Shown: positions 1 to 10,934 of the stretch, piece by piece | Layout of the letters: each line of letters begins with the position of its first letter | How positions within the stretch are numbered: the first letter of the stretch is position 1 | DNA from: Algimonas ampicilliniresistens | GTDB lineage: Bacteria; Pseudomonadota; Alphaproteobacteria; Caulobacterales; Maricaulaceae | Assembly: GCF_030159955.1 (NCBI RefSeq) | Contig: NZ_BSNK01000002.1 | Coordinates: 1,364,001-1,428,000, forward strand | Length of the DNA: 64,000 nucleotides | Direction: 5' to 3' | Program-made: the position numbers and the translations under genes | Notes under the pieces: generated by a model | Database searches by the model: none | Told to the model about the DNA's origin: nothing | What the model saw: only the letters and a program-made list of their open reading frames with translations

Positions 1-358
1 CGACGGATACGGCCTCTTCGCCCGCGCTCTTCATATAGAAACTCATCTTGCCTTGGCGCTGCATAGCAAACATGCGTTCATCCATCGCGCGGGTCAGCAT
101 CATGTCGTGCAGCATTTTGCGCTTCACATCCGCCGTTAGACCCGGAATCCATTCGCCCGCCGTATCGCCATTGAACCGCATCACGCGGATCAGCTTAAGC
201 GCATGTTCCGCCGTTTCGTGATCGTCGCACATCGGATCAGGCCGGGGCGGCGTATGGTCCGCCGGGACAGAGATGTGACTATAATCCGGCGTGTCACCTG
301 GCCGAAAGGGCGGCTCTGGCACATACATACGGGATTGATTGGTCTTGGTTTTAGCCAT
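1..358 (-). CDS. bkdA1: 2-oxoisovalerate dehydrogenase E1 component alpha subunit, N-terminal part (runs off window)
   Basis: This is the first 119 codons of a gene that continues past the left edge of the window, read on the minus strand from ATG at 356-358. The visible protein has an E1-alpha N-terminal tail followed by MLTRAMDERMFAMQRQGK (about residues 87-104) and FYMKSAGEEAV, the start of the thiamine-diphosphate dehydrogenase fold of branched-chain E1 alpha subunits. The family oxidatively decarboxylates the 2-oxoacids of Val, Leu and Ile as part of the BCKDH complex. The divergent Lrp/AsnC gene matches the known bkdR-bkdA arrangement of pseudomonads. Family assignment is from motif recognition; a pyruvate dehydrogenase alpha subunit is less likely because of the long N-terminal extension. 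Confidence 0.8.
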   Translation of the reverse strand, partial: MAKTKTNQSRMYVPEPPFRPGDTPDYSHISVPADHTPPRPDPMCDDHETAEHALKLIRVMRFNGDTAGEWIPGLTADVKRKMLHDMMLTRAMDERMFAMQRQGKMSFYMKSAGEEAVSV

Positions 359-401
359 GAATTGGATATGCCCTATAAGCCTGTTTTGGGTTCAAAACGC
401 C

Positions 402-453
402 CAATTGCTACCCATCTATGTCACAATCGCGTGCATCGCACCTCGGCAATTGC
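402..453. promoter_or_regulatory. Possible Lrp/BkdR operator region in the divergent bkd intergenic
   Basis: The 189-base gap between the divergent bkd and Lrp-family genes is AT-rich. It contains CAATTGC at 402-408 and the palindrome GCAATTGC at 446-453, about four helical turns apart. Lrp-family proteins bind spaced AT-rich palindromes, so this is a reasonable place for BkdR binding. The assignment is inference; no consensus for this regulator is known to me. Confidence 0.25.
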
Positions 454-547
454 AGAATCATTGGCAAATTATACCGGGATGCAGTAGGAAGTCCGAAAAC
501 TTCTTCGCGCGGTCTGCCGACCCGTGTGGTGCCAAGGGGATCCGATT

Positions 548-1048
548 ATGAAAACACCGGGCCAGATTGATAATATTGATGCCAAGATCCTGCATCTTCT
601 ACAAGGGAATGCTGGATTGTCCGTCGCGGAAATCAGCGAACAGGTTGGGCTCAGTAGCTCGCCCTGTTGGCGCCGGATCAAGCGTATGGAAGAACTGGGT
701 ATAATCGACCAGCGCGTGACCCTACTCGACCGGGAACTGCTCGGCCTTGATTTCGAAGTCTTCGTCGCGGTTAAGCTCAGCCTACCCAACCGTATTAATA
801 TGGAAAAGTTTGAACAATCCGTCTCGCGCATGCCCGAAGTCGTGCAATGTGCCGTCGTCACTGGCGCCGTCGACTTCATGCTCCGCATCGTCACCACCGA
901 CATGCACGCCTATGAAAGCTTCCTGCGCGAAACCCTGCTGTCCATCGACCTGATCTCAGACGTCCAAAGCCGGATCGTGCTGAGGCAAGCGAAGGACACG
1001 ACAGCGCTGCCGTTGAATTTGATTAGCAGTGCGGTGCCGCGTTATTGA
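548..1048 (+). CDS. bkdR: Lrp/AsnC family transcriptional regulator, BkdR-like
   Basis: This 166-residue protein has an N-terminal winged helix-turn-helix (about residues 10-60, with the recognition helix around SSSPCWRRIKRMEELG) and a C-terminal RAM/AsnC ligand-binding domain (about 75-150) containing VQCAVVTGAVDFMLRI. The chosen ATG at 548 follows AAGGGGAT at a suitable distance, whereas an upstream in-frame ATG at 524 adds residues the family lacks. Lrp-type proteins form octamers that sense amino acids. The divergent position next to the branched-chain oxoacid dehydrogenase gene suggests it activates that operon, as BkdR does in Pseudomonas. The family is certain; the specific bkd target is inferred from context. 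Confidence 0.85.
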   Translation: MKTPGQIDNIDAKILHLLQGNAGLSVAEISEQVGLSSSPCWRRIKRMEELGIIDQRVTLLDRELLGLDFEVFVAVKLSLPNRINMEKFEQSVSRMPEVVQCAVVTGAVDFMLRIVTTDMHAYESFLRETLLSIDLISDVQSRIVLRQAKDTTALPLNLISSAVPRY

Positions 1049-1088
1049 TTAAGTCGGTCAACTTGTCCCTGACCAAAGGGAGAACCAC

Positions 1089-1793
1089 ATGTCCAATCCG
1101 ATCGATCATCCTGGGGGACCGCATTACGTTACTCGAAGTGGTTGGTTACGAGCCGCCGTTCTGGGTGGAAATGACGGAATAATCTCCGTTGCAGCGTTGA
1201 TTGTCGGAGTTGCTGCCGCTGACGCCAGCCCCACTGCCGTGATGATTGCAGGGATAGCAGGTCTTTCTGCTGGAGCGACGTCAATGGCTGCCGGAGAATA
1301 TGTGTCTGTGTCCTCCCAATCGGATATCGAACGTGCGGACATTGTTAGAGAGGCTGACGCGCTCGAAAAGTTTCCAGATGCAGAGTTCGATGAGTTGGTC
1401 GATATTTACCAGAAGCGCGGGCTGACCGAAGAGACGGCTCGTCGCGTGGCGCAAGAACTGACCCAAGCTGACGCTTTGGGCGCACATCTGCGCGACGAAC
1501 TGGGCATGGTCGAGGGTCTCGAGGCCAATCCGCTCCAGGCAGCTTTCTTGTCGGCTCTCGCTTTTAGCTTGGCCGGGGCCATACCGTTACTCGCCGCTGG
1601 GGCCGCACCAGCGGACCGGATCGTGAGCGCTGTTCTAATATCGACTGTGTTGAGTTTGGCCGTTCTGGGTTCGATCGGAGCCAAACTAGGTGGCGCGCCC
1701 ATTATACGCGCTGTCTTGCGTGTCGTTATCCTTGGTCTCTTCGCCCTTGCCGTGACATTTGGTGTCGGCTGGCTCTTTAACGTTACGGTCTAG
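1089..1793 (+). CDS. VIT1/CCC1 family iron/manganese transporter
   Basis: This 234-residue membrane protein has the family hallmarks LGGNDGIIS (about 25-33) in the first transmembrane helix and GATSMAAGEYVSVSSQSDIE (about 62-81) at the end of the second. A charged cytosolic loop (80-145, rich in Glu/Asp) follows, then three C-terminal hydrophobic helices. VIT/CCC1 proteins move Fe2+ or Mn2+ out of the cytosol, with the acidic loop binding metal. The length matches the bacterial family without a ferritin-like extension. The ATG at 1089 is preceded by AAAGGGAGAA, a strong ribosome site. It stands alone between bkdR and the convergent uvrB. Metal specificity cannot be read from the sequence. Confidence 0.88.
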   Translation: MSNPIDHPGGPHYVTRSGWLRAAVLGGNDGIISVAALIVGVAAADASPTAVMIAGIAGLSAGATSMAAGEYVSVSSQSDIERADIVREADALEKFPDAEFDELVDIYQKRGLTEETARRVAQELTQADALGAHLRDELGMVEGLEANPLQAAFLSALAFSLAGAIPLLAAGAAPADRIVSAVLISTVLSLAVLGSIGAKLGGAPIIRAVLRVVILGLFALAVTFGVGWLFNVTV

Positions 1794-1836
1794 AGCCCTG
1801 CCTCAGCGAGGCATAAGCGCTGACTGGTCAGATCGC

Positions 1837-3978
1837 TTACTCATCCCCCCGCAACTTCACCAACTCATCCCGCAACCGCGCCGCTTCCTCGAACTCCAGA
1901 TTCTCCGCCGCTTCGAACATGCGTTTTTCTAGGTCGGCAGCGACGGCGATCATGTTGCCGCCCATGAAGGGTTCTTGGCCTTCGGCAGCTTCCAATAGAC
2001 CGCGCTTGGCTTTGCCAGTCTGTTTTTTGCGTCCTGACGGCGTGTAGCTATCGCGTTCGTCTTTGATTTGCTGGGCCGCTTGGCTGTCGCCGACCATGTC
2101 CGCAACGCCGCGCAGGACGGTTTGCGGGACGATGCCGTGTTTTTCATTATGCGCGATCTGGCGCGTACGGCGACGTTCGGTCTCGTCCATCGCACGTTGC
2201 ATCGAGCCTGTAATCTTGTCGGCATAGAGCACGACTTTCGCCTCTGAATTTCGCGCTGCGCGACCAATGGTCTGGATCATCGACGTTTCACTACGGAGAA
2301 AGCCTTCTTTGTCCGCATCGAGAATGCCGACAAAGGCGCATTCGGGAATGTCGAGACCCTCGCGGAGTAGGTTGATCCCGATCAGCACGTCAAACGTGCC
2401 GAGCCGTAGATCGCGGATGATTTCGATCCGTTCCAGCGTGTCGACGTCCGAGTGCATGTAGCGGACGCGAATGCCCTGATCAGACATATATTCGGTTAGG
2501 TCTTCGGCCATTTTCTTGGTCAGCGTTGTGACCAGTGAGCGGAAGCCATTCGCCGCCACGCGTTTGACCTCATCGACCACATCATCGACCTGATTATGAT
2601 GCTCGCCAGAGACAGGACGCACTTCCACGGGCGGATCGATCAGACCGGTCGGACGGATCACCTGTTCGACAAACACGCCGCCCGTGCGCTCCATTTCCCA
2701 ATCGGCTGGCGTGGCGCTGACATAGACGGTTTGGGGGCGCATCGCGTCCCATTCCTCAAATTTCAGCGGGCGATTATCGATGCAAGAGGGCAGGCGGAAG
2801 CCATGCTCGGCCAGCGTACCTTTGCGGTTGGCATCGCCTCGGCTCATCCCGCCGATCTGCGACACGCCGACATGGGATTCGTCCATAAAGAGCAACGCAT
2901 TTTCGGGTAAATATTCGAATAATGTGGGCGGTGGCTCACCCGGCGCGCGCCCGGTGAGGTAGCGCGAATAGTTCTCGATCCCGTTGCAGAACCCAGCCGC
3001 CGCCATCATTTCCAGATCGAACTCGGTGCGCTGTTGCAACCGTTGCGCTTCTAGTAATTTGCCCTGAGATTCGAACAGTTTCAGCGTCTTGTCGAGCTCC
3101 GCTTTAATCCCTTTCATCGCGCTCTGCACGGTTGGGCGCGGCGTGACATAGTGGCTGTTGGCGTAAACACGGACCTTGTCGATGGTCCGTCCGGTTTTCC
3201 CCGTCAGCGGATCAAATTCGGTAATGCTATCAATCTCGTCGCCGAAGAAATCAAACCGCCATGCCGTGTCATCATAGTGCGCCGGGAACAGTTCAATCGT
3301 ATCGCCTCGCACGCGGAAACTGCCGCGCGCAAAGGCCAGATCATTACGTTGATATTGCAGGCTGACGAGCTGTTCCATTAGTGTGCGCGGATCAATCTCC
3401 TCACCGCGCGCCAGATCAATCGTCATCGCCGTATAAGTCTCGACAGACCCAATACCGTAAATGCAGGACACAGACGCGACGATGATACAATCGTCGCGCT
3501 CTAGGATTGCCCGCGTCGCAGCGTGGCGCATCCGGTCGATCTGCTCATTGACGGAGGAGTCCTTCTCGATGAACGTATCGGTACGCGGCACGTAAGCTTC
3601 GGGTTGATAATAGTCGTAATAGGACACGAAATATTCGACAGCATTGTGCGGAAAGAAGCTTTTAAATTCGGAATAGAGCTGCGCGGCGAGCGTTTTGTTC
3701 GGTGCCATGATCAGAGCGGGACGTTGCGTCTGCTCGATAATCTTGGCCATGGTGAAGGTCTTGCCGGACCCGGTCACACCGAGCAGCACTTGGTCGCGCT
3801 CATGCTCATTCACACCTGCGACCAAGGCTTCAATCGCTTTGGGCTGATCGCCCTTCGGCTCAAACGGTGAATTTAGGACGAACGTCTTGCCGCCCTCTGA
3901 CTTGGACGGCTTTTCTGGTCGGTGTGGTGTCCACAGCGCCGGGGCCGCGTGGACAGGCATTTCAGTTTGAACAGGCAT
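1837..3978 (-). CDS. uvrB: Excinuclease ABC subunit UvrB
   Basis: UvrB is the damage-verifying helicase-like subunit of nucleotide excision repair; it takes over damaged DNA from UvrA and recruits UvrC. The 713-residue protein shows Walker [13 protein letters not shown] (about 67-78), the beta-hairpin region [12 protein letters not shown], helicase motifs including FMDESHVG and the ATPADWE and IGRAAR motifs, and a C-terminal UVR motif ([17 protein letters not shown]) that contacts UvrC. It is slightly longer than the E. coli protein because of an N-terminal extension of about 30 residues before the conserved fold. The start could alternatively be Met7. It is monocistronic here; I see no canonical alphaproteobacterial LexA box (GTTC-N7-GTTC) upstream. 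Confidence 0.98.
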   Translation of the reverse strand: MPVQTEMPVHAAPALWTPHRPEKPSKSEGGKTFVLNSPFEPKGDQPKAIEALVAGVNEHERDQVLLGVTGSGKTFTMAKIIEQTQRPALIMAPNKTLAAQLYSEFKSFFPHNAVEYFVSYYDYYQPEAYVPRTDTFIEKDSSVNEQIDRMRHAATRAILERDDCIIVASVSCIYGIGSVETYTAMTIDLARGEEIDPRTLMEQLVSLQYQRNDLAFARGSFRVRGDTIELFPAHYDDTAWRFDFFGDEIDSITEFDPLTGKTGRTIDKVRVYANSHYVTPRPTVQSAMKGIKAELDKTLKLFESQGKLLEAQRLQQRTEFDLEMMAAAGFCNGIENYSRYLTGRAPGEPPPTLFEYLPENALLFMDESHVGVSQIGGMSRGDANRKGTLAEHGFRLPSCIDNRPLKFEEWDAMRPQTVYVSATPADWEMERTGGVFVEQVIRPTGLIDPPVEVRPVSGEHHNQVDDVVDEVKRVAANGFRSLVTTLTKKMAEDLTEYMSDQGIRVRYMHSDVDTLERIEIIRDLRLGTFDVLIGINLLREGLDIPECAFVGILDADKEGFLRSETSMIQTIGRAARNSEAKVVLYADKITGSMQRAMDETERRRTRQIAHNEKHGIVPQTVLRGVADMVGDSQAAQQIKDERDSYTPSGRKKQTGKAKRGLLEAAEGQEPFMGGNMIAVAADLEKRMFEAAENLEFEEAARLRDELVKLRGDE

Positions 3979-4124
3979 GGCGCATAGATAGGGGAACGGA
4001 CCGAGAACGCCAAGGGCGGAGAGTGTGCTTTACGGTCGATATGATGCGATGCTGGATCCGTCGTCCATTTAGGGAACTTGTAACCTGTTCCCCGTAAGGA
4101 TTTGCGGCACGCACAGTTAAGCGC

Positions 4125-5051
4125 GTGATGTTTGTGGGAATGGTCGAGATGGGGTGGCTCAAGATCAATAAGCGGTGCGGCATGCTCATCGCTACGGTCG
4201 GCTTCTCCATTGTTTGGGGTCCCGCATATGGTGCTGACAATGCGAGTGCGGATGCGTTCATTGTCGCTGCGACCGACACGACCAGCGAAGATCTCATAAA
4301 TTCAGTGATGGACAGGCTAAAAAGCGCGTCTTTTGACGGCCGGAAATTTGCCCCTCAACCCATAATCGTTTCCTCAAACAAAGATCTGACAGATCTGATC
4401 AATGATGGGGTGGTTGATTTGGCGATCTCTGACGCTCGTGTCGCGGTCAAGGCGATGATCAAGAACCCGATGACCCCAGCCATGAAAGCTTCTGGACGGA
4501 GTACGGATCTGGCGGCCGTTGTCTTTGCTGTACGCGATGGGTCGCCCATTCGGTCCATGGCGGACCTGAAAGGACGAAAGCTGGCATTTGAGGGCGTTTG
4601 GAATCGGAGTGGTTACTTCGGGCCAATTACTCTCATTCAGCGTGCAGGCTATCCAATGGAATATCTAGACACCGTGCGAAATGACGTGACGCCGGATGCC
4701 ATAAACTTCGTTTTTGCTGGGGATGAGGTGAATATGGTCGCGTGGCTCAACCGCGGACTCATTGATGCCATCGCGTTTAACCGGACAGACTGGAACAATG
4801 AAGAAGAGACCCCGCTACATATTCGTGAGACGTTCCGCCTGATTGTCGACGAAGATGTGCCCATGGACCAGTATGTCACGTTGACGAGCCGGAATTCGGT
4901 TCAGCGACGTGATGTTATCCAGAACACACTAACCTCTTACGAAGGCGGAATTGCTCCCTTTAAGAAGCTTTCGCCCGAAGATGAGCAACACATTGATTTT
5001 CTAATCGAGACCTACGCTCATACTGAAGGGAACTACCTCGCGCATGAGTAG
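4125..5051 (+). CDS. PhnD-like phosphate/phosphonate-type substrate-binding protein
   Basis: This is a 308-residue exported protein with a basic N-terminus, a hydrophobic stretch and an AYG-A-type cleavage site near residue 37. The mature part follows the PhnD/TauA-like periplasmic binding fold: a [13 protein letters not shown]-type strand, [13 protein letters not shown] (the usual lobe-crossing motif), and [17 protein letters not shown]. Its stop overlaps the start of the downstream hybrid kinase by 8 bases (ATGAGTAG), so the two are translationally coupled. There are no ABC permease or ATPase genes beside it, which suggests it works as a periplasmic sensor partner for the kinase rather than in transport. 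The start is uncertain; ATG 4149 would give a more compact signal peptide. Confidence 0.75.
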   Translation: MMFVGMVEMGWLKINKRCGMLIATVGFSIVWGPAYGADNASADAFIVAATDTTSEDLINSVMDRLKSASFDGRKFAPQPIIVSSNKDLTDLINDGVVDLAISDARVAVKAMIKNPMTPAMKASGRSTDLAAVVFAVRDGSPIRSMADLKGRKLAFEGVWNRSGYFGPITLIQRAGYPMEYLDTVRNDVTPDAINFVFAGDEVNMVAWLNRGLIDAIAFNRTDWNNEEETPLHIRETFRLIVDEDVPMDQYVTLTSRNSVQRRDVIQNTLTSYEGGIAPFKKLSPEDEQHIDFLIETYAHTEGNYLAHE

Positions 5052-7566
5052 ACTCGGTCTCAAATATATGGCGATCATAGTCGCGCTGATCGTGGCAAGT
5101 ATCATGACGGTCAGTGTGATTTTCTTCACGCAAATCGACGCTGTGACAAAGCAAACTGAACAGGTGTCGTTCGATCTCGTGGCTGAGCAATATAAGGCGC
5201 AGGATCGTAAGAAAGTGAAGGATCTCTCGGGGCAGGCGGCTGCCAAGCTCGAAGCGCCTCTCCTCCAATATGATTTTCTCGGGCTTGAAAAATGGGCCAA
5301 AGATTTTGGCGAGGATGAAGGGGTGGCGAGTCTCGAAATTTTCGATCAATCGGGTGTATTGATTTCGGCAGGCGCCTTTGCCGAGAGAACTCGCTCAGTC
5401 AGCTTTCAGAATGCCATTGATCAAATTGCGAGACAGCCAAACGCATTAAATCTGAAGCAGGCAGATAATCAGGTCGTCGCTACACGGCTCATCACTTATA
5501 AAGGACAACTAATCGGTGGTTTCCGATTGGCCCTTCCGGCTTCTGATTTATCGGCGGCTATTGCGGATGCTGAACAGGTGTTGGCGGACATGCGGCGCGC
5601 CAGCCGTCGCAGGCTTTTACTCGTCATGATGTGCGCGATTGCGATTGCGATAGCACTTGCTGTGATGACGGCTTCTATTGCCGCCAGGCATTTAACCCGT
5701 CCGATAAAACGGCTCGTCGTCGAAGCGGATCACATCAGCAATGAAAACTTTGGTCGGGAAGTCACAACGAGTCGGCGTGATGAAATCGGCGATCTATATA
5801 ACGCCTTCCAAACAATGAGTCTCAAGCTAGAGCAGGGTCGTGCGGCGCAGCGCGATGCGAATCGAAACGAGATTGCTCGGCTCGAAGCGGAACAGTCCAG
5901 TCAGGCTAAATCTGAGTTTCTCGCGAATATGAGCCACGAAATTCGTACGCCCATGAACGGTATGCTCGGCATGGTACAGCTTCTGTCCTCAACCGCGCTC
6001 ACACCCTCACAAAAGCAGCAAGTGGATATTATCAAACGGTCTGGCGACGCTCTGCTGACCGTCATTAATGATGTTCTGGAGTTCTCTAAACTGCAATCCG
6101 GAGAATTGAGGATCGCGAAACAACCCTTTAATCTTCGCAATACCGTCGAAGATGTCATGGCCTTGCTAGGTCATACAGCCCGAGAGAAAGACCTCGAACT
6201 TCTCGGCGATATGCCAGTCGAGGTGCCGGAGCATCTCATCGGCGACGAAGGCCGGGTTCGTCAGATATTGATCAACCTTATCGGGAACGCGTTGAAATTC
6301 ACCGAAACGGGCTATGTGAAACTGACCATTCGTAAGATGGATCCCGTTCTGAAAAGTCATTGCGTCCGAGTGAGTTTCGAAATTGAAGATACAGGGATCG
6401 GTATTGCCAAGGAAAAGCTGGACCGAGTCTTCAATCAGTTCGAGCAGGCAGACAATACGACGACCCGCCGCTTCGGCGGCACGGGTCTTGGTTTGTCCAT
6501 CAGTCAGCAACTCGCAAAAGCGATGGGCGGGACGATATCCGTCAAATCAGAGTTGGGTCAGGGCTCTACATTCCGGTTTGAAATCGAGGTAGAAGACTCA
6601 AGTGAAGGTGGGGTGAGCGTCAGTGAACCAACCCACCGCCTATCCCAGAAAACCCCGATCCTTGTCGTCGATGACCTGCATGCCAGTCGCGATATCATTT
6701 CTCAGCAATTACGGAGGATTGGGGCTCACCCGATCTGCGTTCCGGATGCAAGAACGGCGATCAGCTTGATGAACCGGGCTCAATCTGATCATGGTTTCCG
6801 CTTTCCTTTAGTGATTTCCGATCATGCGATGCCAGACATGAGCGGGTTGGATCTGGTTGCGGCTGTTCGAAAGACACCCGCATTATCGGACACGCGATTT
6901 GTGATTCTCACATCGGCCTGCGCCGATAAACTCGTATCGGGCTACGCTAAAAACGGGGTTTCCATCATTATCGAAAAGCCTTTTCCAACCCGCCGTTTGA
7001 CGGATGTGATCTTCAGTCAACTCTCGGAAGTCGGCTTGCACGAATTGCAGGACTACACCCTGACGGACAGAGCGACGCAAATTCAGGATACTCGTAATGA
7101 CCCGAATTTCGCTATGATTCAGCCCGTCATTTCAAATTCGGAAGAGCCGCCCGCCGTTAAAATTGATCCGTCCAAGCTGCGCATTCTCGCAGCGGATGAT
7201 AATGCGATCAACCGGATGGTCCTTGAGAGCATGCTCAAGGATCAAAATGTCAGCTTGAAAATGGTCGAAAACGGTCAGGAAGCCATCGCGGCTTTCAAAG
7301 CGGCACATTACGACCTCGTGCTTATGGATGTTTCAATGCCAGTCATGAATGGGCCAGATGCTGTCGGCCATATTCGCGTTTATGAAGCTGAAGCTGGTCT
7401 GGCGCCCTGTCCCATCATTGCTGTGACTGCCCACGTGTTGCCGCATGACAGGGACCGGTTTTTAGGGGCTGGCATGGATGACCATCTGTCCAAGCCCCTG
7501 CTGCAGGGAGCTCTAGATGCCATGATCGCCAAATGGACCTTCAATCGGTCGGCGGAAGCGGCATAG
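5044..7566 (+). CDS. Hybrid sensor histidine kinase with two receiver domains
   Basis: This 840-residue inner-membrane kinase has a transmembrane helix at about 9-29, a periplasmic sensor region of about 155 residues, a second helix near 188-210 and a HAMP linker (about 212-265). The HisKA domain has the phospho-acceptor His298 in [15 protein letters not shown], and the HATPase_c domain shows [17 protein letters not shown] and GGTGLGLSI. Two receiver domains follow, with acceptor aspartates near 593 (VISDHAMPD) and 762 (LVLMDVSMP); no Hpt domain is visible. The architecture resembles BarA/ArcB/TorS-type phosphorelay kinases, needing an external phosphotransfer protein. Overlap with the PhnD-like gene suggests the binding protein presents its ligand to this periplasmic domain, as TorT does for TorS. 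The partner idea is inference. Confidence 0.9.
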   Translation: MSRLGLKYMAIIVALIVASIMTVSVIFFTQIDAVTKQTEQVSFDLVAEQYKAQDRKKVKDLSGQAAAKLEAPLLQYDFLGLEKWAKDFGEDEGVASLEIFDQSGVLISAGAFAERTRSVSFQNAIDQIARQPNALNLKQADNQVVATRLITYKGQLIGGFRLALPASDLSAAIADAEQVLADMRRASRRRLLLVMMCAIAIAIALAVMTASIAARHLTRPIKRLVVEADHISNENFGREVTTSRRDEIGDLYNAFQTMSLKLEQGRAAQRDANRNEIARLEAEQSSQAKSEFLANMSHEIRTPMNGMLGMVQLLSSTALTPSQKQQVDIIKRSGDALLTVINDVLEFSKLQSGELRIAKQPFNLRNTVEDVMALLGHTAREKDLELLGDMPVEVPEHLIGDEGRVRQILINLIGNALKFTETGYVKLTIRKMDPVLKSHCVRVSFEIEDTGIGIAKEKLDRVFNQFEQADNTTTRRFGGTGLGLSISQQLAKAMGGTISVKSELGQGSTFRFEIEVEDSSEGGVSVSEPTHRLSQKTPILVVDDLHASRDIISQQLRRIGAHPICVPDARTAISLMNRAQSDHGFRFPLVISDHAMPDMSGLDLVAAVRKTPALSDTRFVILTSACADKLVSGYAKNGVSIIIEKPFPTRRLTDVIFSQLSEVGLHELQDYTLTDRATQIQDTRNDPNFAMIQPVISNSEEPPAVKIDPSKLRILAADDNAINRMVLESMLKDQNVSLKMVENGQEAIAAFKAAHYDLVLMDVSMPVMNGPDAVGHIRVYEAEAGLAPCPIIAVTAHVLPHDRDRFLGAGMDDHLSKPLLQGALDAMIAKWTFNRSAEAA

Positions 7567-7699
7567 GGGTCGAAAAACCCACATTCTTCTAACAGTGTCC
7601 CCCTGAACGGTTTTGTTCTCTACCCTGACGCCCGCTCTTGCCCCAACCGCCCCCATTTGCCACATGCGCGGCTGACGTAAACTTTGGATTCATCCACTC

Positions 7700-9628
7700 A
7701 TGCCCACCCTAACTTTCCCAGACGGAGCCGCGCGCGATTATGACGCCGGCGTCACCGCGCTTGAGATCGCCAAGTCGATCTCATCCGGCTTGGCCAAAAA
7801 AGTGCTGGCTGTGAAGCTGGATGGAGTTTTGCTGGATGCGACATATCCGATTGAGAGCGATGCAAAGATTGAGCTGGTCACGGCAAAAGACCCGGAAGGG
7901 TTGGAGCTGATCCGGCATGATGCGGCGCATGTGCTGGCCGAAGCCGTGCAGGAGCTGTTTCCCGGCACACAGGTCACCATCGGTCCCGTGATCGAAAACG
8001 GATTCTATTACGACTTCCATCGTGACGAACCTTTTTCTGAGGATGATTTCGCCGCCATTGAGAAGAAGATGGCCTTCATCATCAACCGCAACGACAAGTT
8101 TGTGCGCGAAGAGATGGACCGTGACGCCGCGATCAAGATGTTCAAAGAGATGGGCGAGAGCTTTAAGGCGGAGCTGATCGAAGACCTGCCTGAGAGCGAG
8201 ACGATCACTGTCTACCGTCAGGGCAAATGGTTTGACCTTTGCCGCGGCCCGCATCTGCCCAGCACAGGCAAGATCGGGAAGGCGTTTAAGCTGATGAAGG
8301 TCGCTGGAGCCTATTGGCGCGGCGACGCGAAGAACCCGCAACTACAGCGAATTTACGGCACGGCTTGGGCAACCCAAGAAGAGCTGGACGCGTATCTGAA
8401 GCAACTCGAAGAAGCGGAAGCGCGCGACCACCGCCGCTTGGGCAAACAGTTGGAGTTGTTTCACTTCCAAGAGGAAGCGCAGGGACAGGCCTTCTGGCAC
8501 CCACAGGGCTGGACGCTTTACACCGTCCTGCGCAGCTATATGGCGCGCCGCCAACGCGAATATGGCTACGCCGAAATCAAGACGCCGCAAATGATGGATC
8601 GGAAATTCTGGGAAGCGTCGGGTCACTGGGAAAAATATCGCGAGAACATGTTCGTGGCGGAGATTGCTGACGAGGACAAAGTGCTCGCCTTCAAACCGAT
8701 GAATTGCCCCTGCCATATTCAAGTCTTCAATCAGGGCATGAAATCTTATCGCGATCTGCCGGTTCGCTATGCCGAATTTGGATCGTGTCATCGGTACGAG
8801 CCATCCGGCGCGCTGCATGGCCTCATGCGGGTGCGCGGCTTCACGCAAGATGATGGCCATATTTTCTGCACGCTTGAACAAGTCACCGATGAGGTAAAGG
8901 CGTTCACGGAACTGCTGAAGTCTGTCTATGCGGATCTGGGTTTTGACGATGTGAAGGTCAATTTTTCGACCCGGCCTGACACTCGTGTTGGGTCCGATGA
9001 GTATTGGGATATCGCCGAAGACGCGCTGGGCAAGGCGGCGGAAGCCTCGGGTCTGGAAGTCGTGCTGAATGAAGGCGACGGTGCATTCTATGGCCCGAAA
9101 CTCGACTTTGTTCTGCGCGATGCAATTGGTCGTGAGTGGCAAGCGGGTACAATTCAGCTTGATCCGAACATGCCGGAACGTCTCGGCGCGTCCTATATTG
9201 GCGCGGATGATGGCAAACATGCGCCGGTCATGCTGCACCGCGCTGTTCTTGGGTCATTTGAGCGATTCCTCGGTATCTTGATCGAAAACTATGCGGGCAA
9301 ATTCCCGCTCTGGCTGTCCCCGACGCAAATCGTCGTGGCGACCATTACGTCGGATGCGGATGAATATGCCGAGGACGTTGTGGCGAAGCTCCGAGCTGCA
9401 GGGCTGCGGGCCGAGGCAGATACACGCAATGAGAAGATCAATTATAAGATCCGTGAACTCTCTGCCGATAAGAAAATCCCTGTGATTGCTGTTGTCGGTC
9501 GCCGTGAAGCCGACGAAGGTAAACTGGCGCTGCGCCGTCTTGGCTCACAAGGCCAAGAGATCGTAACGATTGATGAGGCCATTGCCGCATTGACGGACGA
9601 AGCCACACCGCCCGATCTGAAACGCTAG
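7700..9628 (+). CDS. thrS: Threonine--tRNA ligase
   Basis: Threonyl-tRNA synthetase charges tRNA-Thr in the cytoplasm. The 642-residue protein has the standard order: an N-terminal TGS domain (1-60), the editing domain with [10 protein letters not shown] and the SAD-type region (about 70-225), a class II catalytic core with MNCPCHI (zinc-binding Cys), [20 protein letters not shown] (motif 2), and a C-terminal anticodon-binding domain (about 540-635). Length and all signature motifs agree with the family. The 130-base upstream gap holds no gene. The next gene starts 9 bases downstream, so the ligase-like gene may be co-transcribed by read-through. Confidence 0.98.
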   Translation: MPTLTFPDGAARDYDAGVTALEIAKSISSGLAKKVLAVKLDGVLLDATYPIESDAKIELVTAKDPEGLELIRHDAAHVLAEAVQELFPGTQVTIGPVIENGFYYDFHRDEPFSEDDFAAIEKKMAFIINRNDKFVREEMDRDAAIKMFKEMGESFKAELIEDLPESETITVYRQGKWFDLCRGPHLPSTGKIGKAFKLMKVAGAYWRGDAKNPQLQRIYGTAWATQEELDAYLKQLEEAEARDHRRLGKQLELFHFQEEAQGQAFWHPQGWTLYTVLRSYMARRQREYGYAEIKTPQMMDRKFWEASGHWEKYRENMFVAEIADEDKVLAFKPMNCPCHIQVFNQGMKSYRDLPVRYAEFGSCHRYEPSGALHGLMRVRGFTQDDGHIFCTLEQVTDEVKAFTELLKSVYADLGFDDVKVNFSTRPDTRVGSDEYWDIAEDALGKAAEASGLEVVLNEGDGAFYGPKLDFVLRDAIGREWQAGTIQLDPNMPERLGASYIGADDGKHAPVMLHRAVLGSFERFLGILIENYAGKFPLWLSPTQIVVATITSDADEYAEDVVAKLRAAGLRAEADTRNEKINYKIRELSADKKIPVIAVVGRREADEGKLALRRLGSQGQEIVTIDEAIAALTDEATPPDLKR

Positions 9629-9637
9629 TTTCTAGAG

Positions 9638-10891
9638 ATGACTTTCAGGAGCCTGATCGACCGCGTCGCGACGGGTTGGTTGCTGTTGTGGCTCTCTTTT
9701 TTCGCGGTCTATATTCATATGGGCGGCTTGGCCTTTGCGGGTCTTGTTATTCTGCTCGGAGCGGTGGGCTGGGTTGTCTGGTTGACGCAGCGGCAGGAAT
9801 ATCCCGCCCTGACACGTCCTGGCCTGGTTTGCCTGTCGGCCTTTCTGATTTTCTTTCTCTGGCTCGGCGTGAGCGGGCTCTGGAGCGGCGCGGGGCCTGA
9901 AACGGCGATCCGGCTTGCTGGGCAGATGGCATTATTCGCTTCAATTCCGATCTTGCTGCGCACGCGGACCGAGCAAACGCGTGATACCTTGTCCCACATC
10001 CTCATGGCCATGTCTCTCGGCGGAGTGGCTGTACTCGCGCTCGATGTAGCGTCTGGCTACGGCATTAACACGCTGCTCGATCCCATCGGACCGGGGGAGA
10101 GCCTCAATAAGCGTCAGGGCGAAGCCGAGATGAATATCGGGCGCGGCCATGTCGTCTATGCGCTTCTCACACCGCTCCTGATCGCTCTGTTCGCAACGCG
10201 GCTTTCGCGTGGGTGGGCCATTGCGGCGAGCCTCGGCTTTGTTGCCGTGCTTTTGACCGGAACATTGTTGAACCGGCTCGCCGTTGCGCCTGTTCTTCTC
10301 ATCGGCGCCGCCCCATTATTCTGGATGGGGTTTCGCTCGCCGCGTTGGGGCTTGCGTCTCTCATTAGGGGCCGCGTGCGCTTCTATCCTATTGGCGCCGC
10401 TGGTTGGGGTTATCTCGCGATTGATGGGCGAGGGCGTGATGGCCAGCCTGCCTATGTCGTGGGATCATCGTTTGCGCATGTGGGATTACAGCCTCGCGCG
10501 GATCAGCGAAGCGCCACTGCTCGGTAAAGGACTTGATAGCTCTCGGAACATGCAGGACGCTTTCACCACACGAATCGGTGTGGATGTGCCGTTCGTGTCG
10601 CTACACCCGCATAATTTCGGCTTACAGACCTGGATGGAGGCAGGCGCGCTCGGGGCTGTGCTTCTGACGATCGCTCTGCTGACGCTCTACCGACCGCTTC
10701 GCCGCCTTGTTGGGGTAGATCCTTGGCGCAGTGCCGCTGTGTCTGGGACTCTAATGAGTGCGACGATTGCCAGCGCTGTCACAGTCGGTGCGTGGCAATA
10801 TTGGTGGTGGGGTTTGGTCGGGCTCGGCCTCACTTTAGCCGCATTAATACCGTCACAACATAGGTTAAATACGAATAGATTGACGGATTAA
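9638..10891 (+). CDS. O-antigen ligase family membrane protein
   Basis: This 417-residue polytopic membrane protein has about ten to twelve hydrophobic segments. Its central Wzy_C region includes LLTGTLLNRLAVAPVLL and is followed by a large extracytoplasmic loop ending in SLHPHNFGLQTWMEAGALG, the HPHN...E-G signature of WaaL/Wzy-type enzymes. Such proteins transfer undecaprenyl-linked glycan onto lipid A core or polymerise repeat units in the periplasm. It starts 9 bases after thrS and is followed by two glycosyltransferase-type genes, consistent with a small envelope polysaccharide cluster. Ligase and polymerase cannot be told apart from sequence alone. Confidence 0.82.
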   Translation: MTFRSLIDRVATGWLLLWLSFFAVYIHMGGLAFAGLVILLGAVGWVVWLTQRQEYPALTRPGLVCLSAFLIFFLWLGVSGLWSGAGPETAIRLAGQMALFASIPILLRTRTEQTRDTLSHILMAMSLGGVAVLALDVASGYGINTLLDPIGPGESLNKRQGEAEMNIGRGHVVYALLTPLLIALFATRLSRGWAIAASLGFVAVLLTGTLLNRLAVAPVLLIGAAPLFWMGFRSPRWGLRLSLGAACASILLAPLVGVISRLMGEGVMASLPMSWDHRLRMWDYSLARISEAPLLGKGLDSSRNMQDAFTTRIGVDVPFVSLHPHNFGLQTWMEAGALGAVLLTIALLTLYRPLRRLVGVDPWRSAAVSGTLMSATIASAVTVGAWQYWWWGLVGLGLTLAALIPSQHRLNTNRLTD

Positions 10892-10934
10892 ACGGTTGAA
10901 AAATCAGACGCGCTTGCGCAGAGGCGTCCAGATC

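Noticed and set aside
203-551. Two + strand frames in the bkd region
   Set aside because: They overlap the bkdA1 coding start on the opposite strand and the divergent promoter; neither has a ribosome site or recognisable product.
4075-4094. A LexA/SOS box upstream of uvrB
   Set aside because: GAAC...GTTC here has a 9-base spacer and inverted orientation, whereas alphaproteobacterial LexA boxes are direct GTTC-N7-GTTC repeats.
8342-9238. 298-codon minus-strand frame inside thrS
   Set aside because: It lies wholly within a confidently assigned gene on the other strand and has no recognisable motif or ribosome site, so it is a shadow frame.
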